Assembly: GCA_903908015.1 (NCBI GenBank)
Contig: CAIVQI010000326.1
Coordinates: forward strand, 1-9,153
Source of the DNA: an uncultured Bacteroidota bacterium
GTDB lineage: Bacteria > Bacteroidota > Bacteroidia > UBA7662
Length of the DNA: 9,153 nt
Direction: 5' to 3'
Shown: in pieces, positions 1 to 6,648 of the stretch
Layout of the letters: every line of letters starts with the position of its first letter
Numbering within the stretch: position 1 is the first letter of the stretch
Notes under the pieces: generated by a model
The model's database searches: none
The model's input: the letters and a program-made list of their open reading frames with translations, nothing else
What the model was told of the DNA's origin: nothing
Translations under genes and position numbers: made by a program

Positions 1-1461
1 ATTGTAGTAGTAATTACCCGTCCAACGCAAACCATATTCATTCACCCGATGGTCGTGCCAGAGAGTGCCGATTCCTCCGTTGTTGTAGAGACCCGGACCC
101 GGATAGACGAAGACCTGCGAATCGGCCGGATTGAAGTAGCCCACTGGGAAAGTAACAATACTGGCTGGATCAAACTCGGCATCCACATTCTTAGGCCGCC
201 ATTCACGCCCATTGGCATCGGCACGCAGGCGCACAAACAAGCGCGACAAATTAGCGGTATACGAGAACTTCTTGCTTGTGGTGTGGGTAAAGTTCACCGA
301 TTCAAGGTTGGTATCGTGCGTGTAGGTATTGGCCCGGTCGGGTTGTAACATGAAATCGAACTGGAAACCAGGCAGAAATGGCACATCATTACCGATGATG
401 CGCAGCATGTTTACGTCTTGGTTGATGGTGAGCGACCGGAGGTAATTGACACTTAGGCGCATGCCCGGCTTAAACTCATAGTCGAACTTCAGCATCCCGG
501 CCCAGCGATTGTCTTGGTTGGGCGAAAAAGCGGCATCGGGGTAGAGGGATGAAGTGACCTGGTTGGCGGGCCGACGAAAATACTGGTCGTCGAAACTGCC
601 CTTGAAGGATGCAAAAACACGCAACGGCCGGGGAAGTACACCCTTAAGTGACCCACCAGCCGTGGCTTCATAAATGGCGTTGCCCCAAACCGACGCCCAA
701 TCATTGGTCAAACCAAGACGATCACGTCGGTGGTTGAAACTAAATTCTGTGCGGTCGCCCCCCGATCGGGTACGGGTTTTAACAATTCCTGAAGTTCCGT
801 CACCATAGGCCACATCACCGCCTCCTGTGGTCACATCAATCCCTTCCACTGAATTGGTGCCCAAGTCGATGCCAAATCCGGTGCCCGCCAGGGGGTCGGT
901 GGCCGATACCCCATCGATGATGAAGGCCGTTTCGTAGGTCCTTCCACCCCTAATACTCAAACCTTCTGGATTCAACACCACCCCGGCCTGGGTGTTCAGT
1001 ACCCCTTGAAGTTGTCGAACAGGGGCATTTTCGATGGATTCCTGCGACACCCGTTGTTCCGATTTCGACTGATCGAGGTCGACCAATGGCTTTTCGCCCA
1101 CCACCACCACTTCCTGATCTAGGGTGAGCGCACTTGGCGCAAGGCTAACATCCAGGCGTGTGGGCTGATTACCGCTGATTTTGATCCCTGTGAACAACTT
1201 TTTTTCGTAACCTAAGTAGCTCACTTCGATTTGATAGACGCCTGCGGGCACCTTATTTAGATGATACTGACCATTCATGTCGGTCGACACCCCATAAGTG
1301 GTGCCCTTAACCACCACATTCACCCCAATTAAGGGCATTTTGTCGCTGGCATCGGTTACGGTACCTTGAATTCCCTGTCCACTGGCCAAGTGTATACTCA
1401 AAAAGAACACAACGACGACTGATAGACTGCGAAGCTTGAAGTGTGCGAAGGGCTTACACAT
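1..1461 (-). CDS. TonB-dependent outer-membrane receptor, N-terminal 487 residues (cut by window edge)
   Basis: This frame is open without a stop from the start codon to the window edge. The family usually has about 900-1000 residues, so roughly half is seen. In order it shows a signal peptide (residues 1-29: K/R-rich start, hydrophobic LSVVVVFFLSIHLA, ending SGQ), a carboxypeptidase-regulatory-like domain (about 30-108, with GVNVVVKGTTYGVSTDMNG), a TonB-box-like EVVVVGEK (117-124), a plug domain (about 135-235, with LSIRGGR and IIDGVSATDP) and the first barrel strands. Such receptors import substrates across the outer membrane using TonB energy; the substrate cannot be told, and no SusD-like partner is visible. 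I chose ATG at 1461 because it gives a compact signal peptide and because CATTTTTG, one base off the -7 consensus, lies 11 bases upstream. An in-frame ATG at 1491 would add ten aromatic-rich residues; a stop codon at 1525-1527 in the same frame excludes anything longer. The gene follows the kinase by 30-63 bases and may be cotranscribed with it. Confidence 0.9.
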   Translation of the reverse strand, partial: MCKPFAHFKLRSLSVVVVFFLSIHLASGQGIQGTVTDASDKMPLIGVNVVVKGTTYGVSTDMNGQYHLNKVPAGVYQIEVSYLGYEKKLFTGIKISGNQPTRLDVSLAPSALTLDQEVVVVGEKPLVDLDQSKSEQRVSQESIENAPVRQLQGVLNTQAGVVLNPEGLSIRGGRTYETAFIIDGVSATDPLAGTGFGIDLGTNSVEGIDVTTGGGDVAYGDGTSGIVKTRTRSGGDRTEFSFNHRRDRLGLTNDWASVWGNAIYEATAGGSLKGVLPRPLRVFASFKGSFDDQYFRRPANQVTSSLYPDAAFSPNQDNRWAGMLKFDYEFKPGMRLSVNYLRSLTINQDVNMLRIIGNDVPFLPGFQFDFMLQPDRANTYTHDTNLESVNFTHTTSKKFSYTANLSRLFVRLRADANGREWRPKNVDAEFDPASIVTFPVGYFNPADSQVFVYPGPGLYNNGGIGTLWHDHRVNEYGLRWTGNYYYN

Positions 1462-1524
1462 ATTGAATGGCCAAAAATGAGGGGTTTGCATCAGTATTCC
1501 AATATCTATATCGACTTTTCGTTC

Positions 1525-2154
1525 TTAAGGAGTACACGATGTGATGCCATAGGGATACTCCCTCTCGAGCAGCGATCTGATTTTTTCAAAATCCTGCGGG
1601 TGTTGCACAAAATCGACCTCTGCGGTATTCAGCAACAGGCATTTAAGTCCACTCGCCTGCGCCATAAACTGCCGGTAACTATCATCAATGTAATACAGAT
1701 AATCGCCCTCAATGTTCTGCTCGTAGGCACGCCCCCGCTCAGCAATTTGTTGCAGTAGTCGCGGCACCGGTGTCGATAAATACACAAACAAATGGGGCTG
1801 TGGAAGACGTTGATTGATAATCCCGAAAAGTTGGCTGAACAAACCGAATTCTTCGGGGTCGAGCGTGCGGCGCGCAAAAATGAGCGATTTATAGAAGCTG
1901 TAGTCGGCCACCAAACCGCGGCGGCGCACATCAGCCTCATTGAGTTCGTCTTGCATCTGCCGATACCGCTCAGCCAGAAATGATGTTTCCAAAGAGAATG
2001 CATAGCGCTCCGGCTTATCGTAGAACCGCGGAAGAAATGGATTGTCCATGAACTGCTCGAAAAGGGCCGGAGTCGACCAATATTCCGCTAAAAGGCGAAC
2101 CAGCGTGGTTTTTCCCGCGCCGATATTGCCTTCCACCACGATGTATTTGTTCAT
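1525..2154 (-). CDS. Deoxynucleoside kinase (deoxyadenosine/deoxyguanosine kinase type)
   Basis: This 209-residue enzyme would phosphorylate deoxynucleosides with ATP in the cytoplasm for dNTP salvage. The Walker A loop is GNIGAGKTT (residues 9-17). Downstream come DNPFLPRFY (37-45), a D-Y-S-F-Y-K-S segment (84-90) where Bacillus-type kinases carry the DRS motif, and an arginine-rich lid ERGRAYE (139-145). Length and order match the dNK family (dCK/dGK, P-loop kinase fold). Which base is preferred cannot be read from the sequence. The frame can be extended three codons to a TTG at 2163, but that TTG lies inside a -7 promoter element and MNKYIVVEGNIGAGK is a normal N-terminus, so ATG at 2154 is chosen. 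It lies 27 bases after folK and is probably transcribed both with folK and from its own promoter. Confidence 0.92.
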   Translation of the reverse strand: MNKYIVVEGNIGAGKTTLVRLLAEYWSTPALFEQFMDNPFLPRFYDKPERYAFSLETSFLAERYRQMQDELNEADVRRRGLVADYSFYKSLIFARRTLDPEEFGLFSQLFGIINQRLPQPHLFVYLSTPVPRLLQQIAERGRAYEQNIEGDYLYYIDDSYRQFMAQASGLKCLLLNTAEVDFVQHPQDFEKIRSLLEREYPYGITSCTP

Positions 2155-2160
2155 TTTGCG

Positions 2161-2168
2161 CAAAAATA
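2161..2168 (-). promoter_or_regulatory. Bacteroidota-type -7 element upstream of the kinase
   Basis: The minus strand reads TATTTTTG, an exact match to the Bacteroidota housekeeping -7 consensus TAnnTTTG. It lies in the 27-base folK-kinase gap, with six bases between the element and the kinase ATG. Transcription would start at or within a few bases of the start codon, giving a very short leader. No TTG stands at the usual 19-21 base spacing for the -33 element; the nearest (2183-2185) is too close. A strong -7 with a weak -33 is common in this phylum. The role is inferred from sequence only. Confidence 0.5.
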
Positions 2169-2181
2169 GGCCAAATCAGCT

Positions 2182-2688
2182 TCAATCATCAGCTGAATTT
2201 AAGAACGGTTGGTGCAGCAGAACCGAGGCGTCATCTGTGCAAGCCATCAGCATATTCTCCACTGTTTGTCCGCTTAGGGGGTGACGCCATCCCGGAGCAA
2301 CTTCACATAAAGGGATGAGGGCAAACCGCCGATCAGACAGGCGTGGATGCGGTATCTGCAGCACGGAATCGTGGACACAATGCGAACCGTAGACCAAAAT
2401 ATCAACATCAATCTCACGATTGCCCCAGCGTTCAGTGGCCCTGCGACCTATTTTCCGTTCAATTCGCTTCAAAGATTGCAGCAAATCGAATGGATCTTTA
2501 TTGGAATGAAAGCTGTGGGCCTGGTTCAAAAAGGAATCCTCAGCTACCCCGCCCCAGGCGGCGGTTTCCCAGATTCTTGATGACGCAATGGGTTCACCCA
2601 ACACATCTACCACTTCAAAAAGCGCCATTTGGAGGTATTCCTCGCGATTCCCGACATTGCTGCCCATCAACAGTACAAGTAGTTCCAC
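2182..2688 (-). CDS. folK: 2-amino-4-hydroxy-6-hydroxymethyldihydropteridine diphosphokinase (HPPK)
   Basis: HPPK transfers pyrophosphate from ATP to 6-hydroxymethyl-dihydropterin, the step before dihydropteroate synthase in folate synthesis. All family landmarks are present in 168 residues: GSNVG (9-13), the ETAAWGG segment (41-47), FLN (53-55), E77 followed by R82-R83, RWGNREIDVDI (87-97) with the two Mg-binding aspartates D94 and D96, and HPRLSDRRF (114-122). The usual RWGPR is RWGNR here, a small change. The start is GTG at 2688: it encodes the first beta strand (ELLVLLMGSN), no other start codon exists upstream before an in-frame TAG at 2722-2724, and the next ATG (residue 8) would remove that strand. 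The gene is the first of the leftward unit and is divergent from sppA. Confidence 0.96.
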   Translation of the reverse strand: MELLVLLMGSNVGNREEYLQMALFEVVDVLGEPIASSRIWETAAWGGVAEDSFLNQAHSFHSNKDPFDLLQSLKRIERKIGRRATERWGNREIDVDILVYGSHCVHDSVLQIPHPRLSDRRFALIPLCEVAPGWRHPLSGQTVENMLMACTDDASVLLHQPFLNSADD

Positions 2689-2779
2689 TGGGGTAAAATT
2701 AGAATCTAAATCTGGCTTTGGCTACAATGGAATTAAAATATTTTTAGTACTTGGTGATGCATAGTACCGATTTGCAACT

Positions 2780-2787
2780 TATTTTTG
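2780..2787 (+). promoter_or_regulatory. Candidate sppA promoter (-7 element) in the divergent gap
   Basis: TATTTTTG matches the Bacteroidota -7 consensus TAnnTTTG exactly and ends 35 bases before the chosen sppA ATG at 2823. A leader of roughly 30 bases would follow. The -33 side is weak: the TTG at 2751-2753 is about 26 bases upstream, longer than the usual 19-21. The 134-base gap 2689-2822 must also hold the folK promoter, but I see no convincing -7 element for it on the minus strand. The rest of the gap is AT-rich with no clear operator or hairpin. Confidence 0.45.
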
Positions 2788-2822
2788 TGGCTTCAACTTC
2801 CAACAAAACCAAAAATTCTCCC

Positions 2823-4580
2823 ATGCTCAAATTCCTGCGGCTCGTATTGGCCATCATCACAGCCCAAATTGTGATTTCTCTATTCTCTATCATTTTGATC
2901 ATCGCCATTGTGGCTGCTGCCTCATCGGGCGACCAATCAGCCATTGCCGACAACAGTGTTCTGCACCTGAAATTCGACCAGCCGATTGTTGACAGGGCCA
3001 CAGAAAACCCCTTTGCCGGACTCGATCTGATGTCGGGCAGCGGCCCAGAGGAAAGCTCTTCCCTATTTGACGTTCGACATGCCTTGCGCAAAGCGGCCAA
3101 AGACGATAAAATCAAGGGTGTTTTTCTCGATTTAGACAATGTGGCGGTTGGGGGAACCATGCGCGCTGTGTTGCTGGAGGACCTCGCCGCCTTCAAAAAA
3201 AGTGGGAAGTTCATCTATGCCTACGCAGAAAACTACGACCAGGCCTCATACCAGTTGGCTGCTGTGGCCGACAGCATTTTTATGATGCCCATGGGCAATA
3301 TGATGTGGAACGGCCTCGCCTCAAGTCCCATTTTCCTGCAGGGCATGCTCGAAAAACTCGACATTCATGTGACATTGATCCGGGTTGGCAAGTACAAATC
3401 GGCTGGCGAGCCATTTATCCGCAAAGACCTCAGCGCCGACAACCGCATGCAGATGGAAAGTTATATGAATGATCTGTATGCCGACTACCTAAACCAGGTA
3501 TCGAAGCATAACGGCCTACCCGTAGATTCACTGCGGCGTATGGCGGACCGCCTGGACATCCGTTCGGATCAGGACGCCCTGAACAAAGGAATGGTTCACG
3601 CCCTATGGCACCGCGATGAAGTGCTGGACATGCTGGCCAAAAAGACTAAAGCCAAAAACATTGAGAAAATAAAAATGGCCAGCTTGGGTGAGTACTTAGG
3701 AAGCCTCGAGGAAGACAAGAAAGAGTCTAAAAACGAAATCGCTGTGGTTTATGCGAATGGTGAAATCAGCGGTGGAGAAGGCGACGATGAGAACATCGGC
3801 AGCGTGCGCTTGTCGGCCACCCTCCGCAAGGCGCGGCTCGACGACGACATCAAAGCGGTGGTGTTGCGGGTGAATTCACCTGGCGGGGATGCCTTAGCCA
3901 GTGAGGTGATCCGTCGTGAATTGGTATTGCTCAATAAAAAGAAGCCTCTGGTGGTGAGCATGGGCAATGTAGCTGCATCAGGAGGATATTGGATTGCCGC
4001 AGATGCCGATTCCATTTTCGCTGAACCCACCACCATCACCGGATCTATTGGGGTGTTCGGCCTGGTTCCTGATTTTAGTGGTTTCTTCGCCAACAAAACC
4101 GGCATCACCTTCGACCGGGTGGTGACAGGCCCCTATGCCGATATCATGAGTGGTGTGCGGCCCATGCGTGCGGATGAGGAAGCCATCATACAAGCATCGG
4201 TGAATCGGGTGTATGACGACTTCATCTCACTGGTAGCCACAGGCAGAAGACTCGGTGCGGATAGTGTGCAAGCCATGGCACAGGGACGGGTTTACACGGG
4301 TCGCCAGGCACTGGGCTTGGGCCTCGTTGACCGTCTCGGTACCGAAGAAGACGCCTTGGCATGTGCCTCCCGGTTAGCGAAAGTGAAGGACTATAAAATC
4401 CGCCGGATGCCAACTCCGAAAGACCCATTCGAAGACATCCTAAACAAATGGTCAGGTAAAGAGGCCAAAAGTCAGATCGAGAAGAATTTGGGGGTTTTGT
4501 ATGCACCTGTACAAACAGCAAGTCAAGCGCTGCGAAGCCAAGGCATCCTCGCCCGCATGGAGTACGTGCCCACCTACTGA
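2823..4580 (+). CDS. sppA: Signal peptide peptidase SppA, 67 kDa type (S49 serine protease)
   Basis: SppA is a membrane-anchored serine protease that degrades cleaved signal peptides. The 585-residue length fits the long form with two tandem S49 halves. An N-terminal hydrophobic segment (about 4-35) anchors it. The catalytic lysine of the N-terminal half is K192 in RVGKYKSAGEPFIRKD (compare E. coli K209 in TYKSAVEPFIR), and the nucleophile of the C-terminal half is S386 in NVAASGGYWIA (E. coli S409). RVNSPGGDALASEVIRREL (about 349-367) and ITGSIGVFG are also typical, so the enzyme should be active. The frame stays open upstream to TTG at 2751, with an ATG at 2757, but MLKFLRLVLAIITAQIV is the normal start and the candidate promoter lies downstream of both earlier starts. 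It heads a rightward unit, followed 11 bases later by a glycosyltransferase. Confidence 0.95.
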   Translation: MLKFLRLVLAIITAQIVISLFSIILIIAIVAAASSGDQSAIADNSVLHLKFDQPIVDRATENPFAGLDLMSGSGPEESSSLFDVRHALRKAAKDDKIKGVFLDLDNVAVGGTMRAVLLEDLAAFKKSGKFIYAYAENYDQASYQLAAVADSIFMMPMGNMMWNGLASSPIFLQGMLEKLDIHVTLIRVGKYKSAGEPFIRKDLSADNRMQMESYMNDLYADYLNQVSKHNGLPVDSLRRMADRLDIRSDQDALNKGMVHALWHRDEVLDMLAKKTKAKNIEKIKMASLGEYLGSLEEDKKESKNEIAVVYANGEISGGEGDDENIGSVRLSATLRKARLDDDIKAVVLRVNSPGGDALASEVIRRELVLLNKKKPLVVSMGNVAASGGYWIAADADSIFAEPTTITGSIGVFGLVPDFSGFFANKTGITFDRVVTGPYADIMSGVRPMRADEEAIIQASVNRVYDDFISLVATGRRLGADSVQAMAQGRVYTGRQALGLGLVDRLGTEEDALACASRLAKVKDYKIRRMPTPKDPFEDILNKWSGKEAKSQIEKNLGVLYAPVQTASQALRSQGILARMEYVPTY

Positions 4581-4591
4581 ACGCTTTTCGG

Positions 4592-5662
4592 TTGAAGATT
4601 CTGATCATTCGCTTTAGCTCGCTGGGCGATATGGTGCTCACCACACCCGTCCTCCGAGCCATTGCCAATCGGTACCCAACGGCCGAAATACATTACCTCA
4701 CCAAAGTTCAGCACTATGAGGTCATCAAGGCCCATCCGCTGATCAAACGCATTCACCTGGTTAATAAAAGCGGGAAGGATTTGATGGCGACCCTGCAAGC
4801 TGAGCAGTTTGACCACATCATCGACCTTCACCACAACCTGCGAAGCCGTCAGTTTAAATGGTTATTATCAGGCAAGAAATACAGTTTTCGCAAGTTGAAC
4901 CTAGAAAAATGGCTTCGCGTACGCTGCGGTATCGACATACTTCCCCGGGTGCATATTGTGCAACGCTACCTCGAAACCCTATCCCCTTTACATATTCCGG
5001 TCGACCCCCTACCCCTCGAATATTTCATTCCTCATGAGGACCAGGTCGATGTGGGCCAGTTGTTCCAATCAGCGGGGCTGCACAACCTGAATTCTGTACA
5101 TGGGTTTGGTACAGAGGGCCCTCACCATCTGAATCCATGGCGAGATAAAGCGCCTTCCTTTGGTGTATATGCCATAGGTGGACAACACGCCACAAAAAGA
5201 CTGCCGGAAGAACAGATGATTGGGCTTTGCAGCGCAATCCAGAGACCTCTTTTCTTGTTGGGCGGCAAGGCTGATCGAGCAACTGCGGACCGGGTGGTGG
5301 ATGTAGCAAAAAACCCCTATCTGCATTCCTTCTGCGGCCAGTTCAACATCAACCAATCGGCCGATGTGGTGCGACAAGCGCGGGTGTTGATCACCCATGA
5401 TTCGGTCATGATGCACATTGGCGCCGCTTTCGCCCGCCCCACATTGGCCATTTGGGGGAATACCATACCCGAATTTGGCATGTACGCATGGCAGCCAGAG
5501 CATCCCCAAAACGTACGTCAATTTGAAATCAAAGCGCTCAAATGCCGGCCGTGTTCTAAAATAGGCTTCGATGCCTGTCCGAAAGGACACTTCAAATGCA
5601 TGCGCAACCAACCCATCGAGGCCATCTGCGACGCCTTTCATGAGTTGATGGCCAATGGATAA
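4592..5662 (+). CDS. Glycosyltransferase family 9 (heptosyltransferase-like)
   Basis: This 356-residue cytoplasmic GT-B enzyme belongs to the ADP-heptose:LPS heptosyltransferase family (WaaF/RfaF-like), which extends the lipopolysaccharide core; the actual sugar donor is not known. The first Rossmann strand and acceptor loop are IIRFSSLGDMVLTTPVLRAI (5-24). The donor domain has GGQHATKRLP (196-205), FLLGG (221-225), THDSVMMHIGAAF (268-280) and WGNTIPEFGMYAW (288-300). Four cysteines near the C-terminus (C318, C321, C329, C336, in CRPCSKIGFDACPKGHFKC) match the conserved tail of many GT9 proteins. Residues about 162-190 (NSVHGFGTEGPHHLNPWRDK and flanks) look like extra sequence between the two domains. 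The start must be TTG at 4592: the first strand begins there and the next in-frame ATG (residue 14) would destroy the fold. It lies 11 bases after sppA and is probably cotranscribed. Confidence 0.92.
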   Translation: MKILIIRFSSLGDMVLTTPVLRAIANRYPTAEIHYLTKVQHYEVIKAHPLIKRIHLVNKSGKDLMATLQAEQFDHIIDLHHNLRSRQFKWLLSGKKYSFRKLNLEKWLRVRCGIDILPRVHIVQRYLETLSPLHIPVDPLPLEYFIPHEDQVDVGQLFQSAGLHNLNSVHGFGTEGPHHLNPWRDKAPSFGVYAIGGQHATKRLPEEQMIGLCSAIQRPLFLLGGKADRATADRVVDVAKNPYLHSFCGQFNINQSADVVRQARVLITHDSVMMHIGAAFARPTLAIWGNTIPEFGMYAWQPEHPQNVRQFEIKALKCRPCSKIGFDACPKGHFKCMRNQPIEAICDAFHELMANG

Positions 5663-5690
5663 TTGATCCACCACTACCGCAATTCCTTTC

Positions 5691-5698
5691 TATTTTCG
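5691..5698 (+). promoter_or_regulatory. Possible -7 promoter element before the nucleoside phosphorylase
   Basis: TATTTTCG differs from the Bacteroidota -7 consensus TAnnTTTG by one base and ends four bases before the ATG at 5703, the short-leader layout also seen at the kinase. It lies in the 40-base gap after the glycosyltransferase stop. No well-spaced -33 element is seen (TTG at 5663-5665 is about 25 bases away). It may be an internal promoter or chance. Confidence 0.25.
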
Positions 5699-5702
5699 CG
5701 TC

Positions 5703-6566
5703 ATGAAACCGACTGAATGGATGCGCACACCGCTGGGCGCAGTGTATCACCTGAACCTCATGCCCGAACAGTTGGCGGAAACGGTGCTGCTGGTGGGCGA
5801 CCCCGAAAGGGTCGAGAACGTAAGCCAGTATTTCGACTGCATCGAATACAAGGTTCGTCACCGCGAATTTGTGACCCACACAGGCCAACTGGGGCCCAAC
5901 CGACTTTCCGTCATCGGAACAGGCATTGGCACCGACAACATTGATATCGTACTCAATGAATTGGATTCGCTCCACAACCTCGATTTTGTGGATGAAAACC
6001 CAATAACACCACCCAAAATGCTGCGCCTGATCCGTCTTGGCACCTCGGGTGCACTTCAGCCTGATCTCCCAGTAGGCACCATTCTATGTTCTTCTATGGT
6101 CCTGGGCCTCGATGGCTTAATGCCGTTTTACGCGAATCCAAATGATCCAGCTTGCCGGGCACTAACAACAGAACTGCTCGATGCGGTTCCAGACCTCAAT
6201 CAGATCGCCATACCTATTATAAACGCCGCTGATGGCGAACTTCTGGAACAAATAGCACTGAATGATCTGGCGCGTGGATTCACCCTCAGTTGCGCTGGTT
6301 TCTATGCACCCCAAGGCCGTCGGCTCCGCCTCCAACCGAGAATCGACAACTTTATCGAACAATTATCTTCCTTCCGTTTTCTCAACGGCATGCGCATCAC
6401 CAATATGGAAATGGAGACCTCAGGCATCTACGGACTGGCACGGCTTATGGGGCATCGGGCCGTTTCGGTGAATGCGATTTTGGCCAACCGCAGCACTGGC
6501 GAGCGCTGCCCTAATCCGGAAATGGTCATCGACGGAATGATTAATACCATTTTAGAGCGCTTGTAG
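5703..6566 (+). CDS. Nucleoside phosphorylase, uridine-phosphorylase-like
   Basis: Members of the PNP/UDP family (NP-I) split nucleosides with phosphate into base and ribose-1-phosphate for salvage in the cytoplasm. Phosphate-binding parts are GDPERV (32-37) and RLGTSGA (111-117). The ribose-binding stretch is NMEMETSG (234-241), like YEMES in E. coli Udp. GTGIGTDNIDIVLNEL (72-87) and NAILANRSTGE (257-267) complete the core. Q204 and R206 in YAPQGRR line up with E. coli Udp Q166 and R168, which contact the uracil ring, so pyrimidine nucleosides are the likely substrates; this is inferred from motif alignment by eye. The length, 287 residues, exceeds E. coli Udp (253), partly through residues about 95-106 before the RLGTSG strand, which Bacteroidota homologues also tend to have. 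The ATG at 5703 has no Shine-Dalgarno sequence. It is the last gene of the rightward unit. Confidence 0.9.
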   Translation: MKPTEWMRTPLGAVYHLNLMPEQLAETVLLVGDPERVENVSQYFDCIEYKVRHREFVTHTGQLGPNRLSVIGTGIGTDNIDIVLNELDSLHNLDFVDENPITPPKMLRLIRLGTSGALQPDLPVGTILCSSMVLGLDGLMPFYANPNDPACRALTTELLDAVPDLNQIAIPIINAADGELLEQIALNDLARGFTLSCAGFYAPQGRRLRLQPRIDNFIEQLSSFRFLNGMRITNMEMETSGIYGLARLMGHRAVSVNAILANRSTGERCPNPEMVIDGMINTILERL

Positions 6567-6591
6567 TTCGGCAAAATCCCGCTCAGTTTCG

Positions 6592-6618
6592 TGCGCCTCC
6601 TGCCTATGGCATGGCGCA
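6592..6618. terminator. Nested hairpin between convergent genes, possible bidirectional terminator
   Basis: The 82-base gap between two converging stop codons holds TGCGCC and GGCGCA (6592-6597 and 6613-6618, six pairs) enclosing TGCC-TAT-GGCA (6601-6611, four pairs with a three-base loop), separated by a 3-by-1 internal loop. Its place between converging genes fits a terminator serving both strands. Against this, neither strand has a clear T-run after the stem, so an intrinsic terminator is only a possibility. The rest of the gap, including the AT-rich CTTAAACTTAAG at 6621-6632, shows nothing definite. Confidence 0.35.
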
Positions 6619-6648
6619 AGCTTAAACTTAAGAGCTCATATAAATCCC

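Noticed and set aside
1098..1110. Tandem CCA repeat that might allow slippage and phase variation of the receptor
   Set aside because: It is only four units of a trinucleotide encoding the four valines of EVVVVGEK. A unit change would keep the frame, so no switching is expected.
2343..2696. A 117-codon plus-strand open frame across folK
   Set aside because: It is antisense to folK, whose HPPK motifs are unambiguous, and its product has no recognisable feature.
2751..2822. A 24-residue N-terminal extension of SppA from TTG 2751 or ATG 2757
   Set aside because: The extension is not signal-like, the normal membrane-anchor start is at 2823, and the candidate promoter lies downstream of both earlier starts.
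5097..5115. Short inverted repeat TGTAC/GTACA inside the glycosyltransferase
   Set aside because: Five base pairs around a nine-base loop within coding sequence is expected by chance.
5069..5674. A 201-codon open frame on the minus strand opposite the glycosyltransferase
   Set aside because: Its translation shows no recognisable motif or domain, and it lies fully opposite a gene with clear family motifs. It is a shadow of that gene's codon use.
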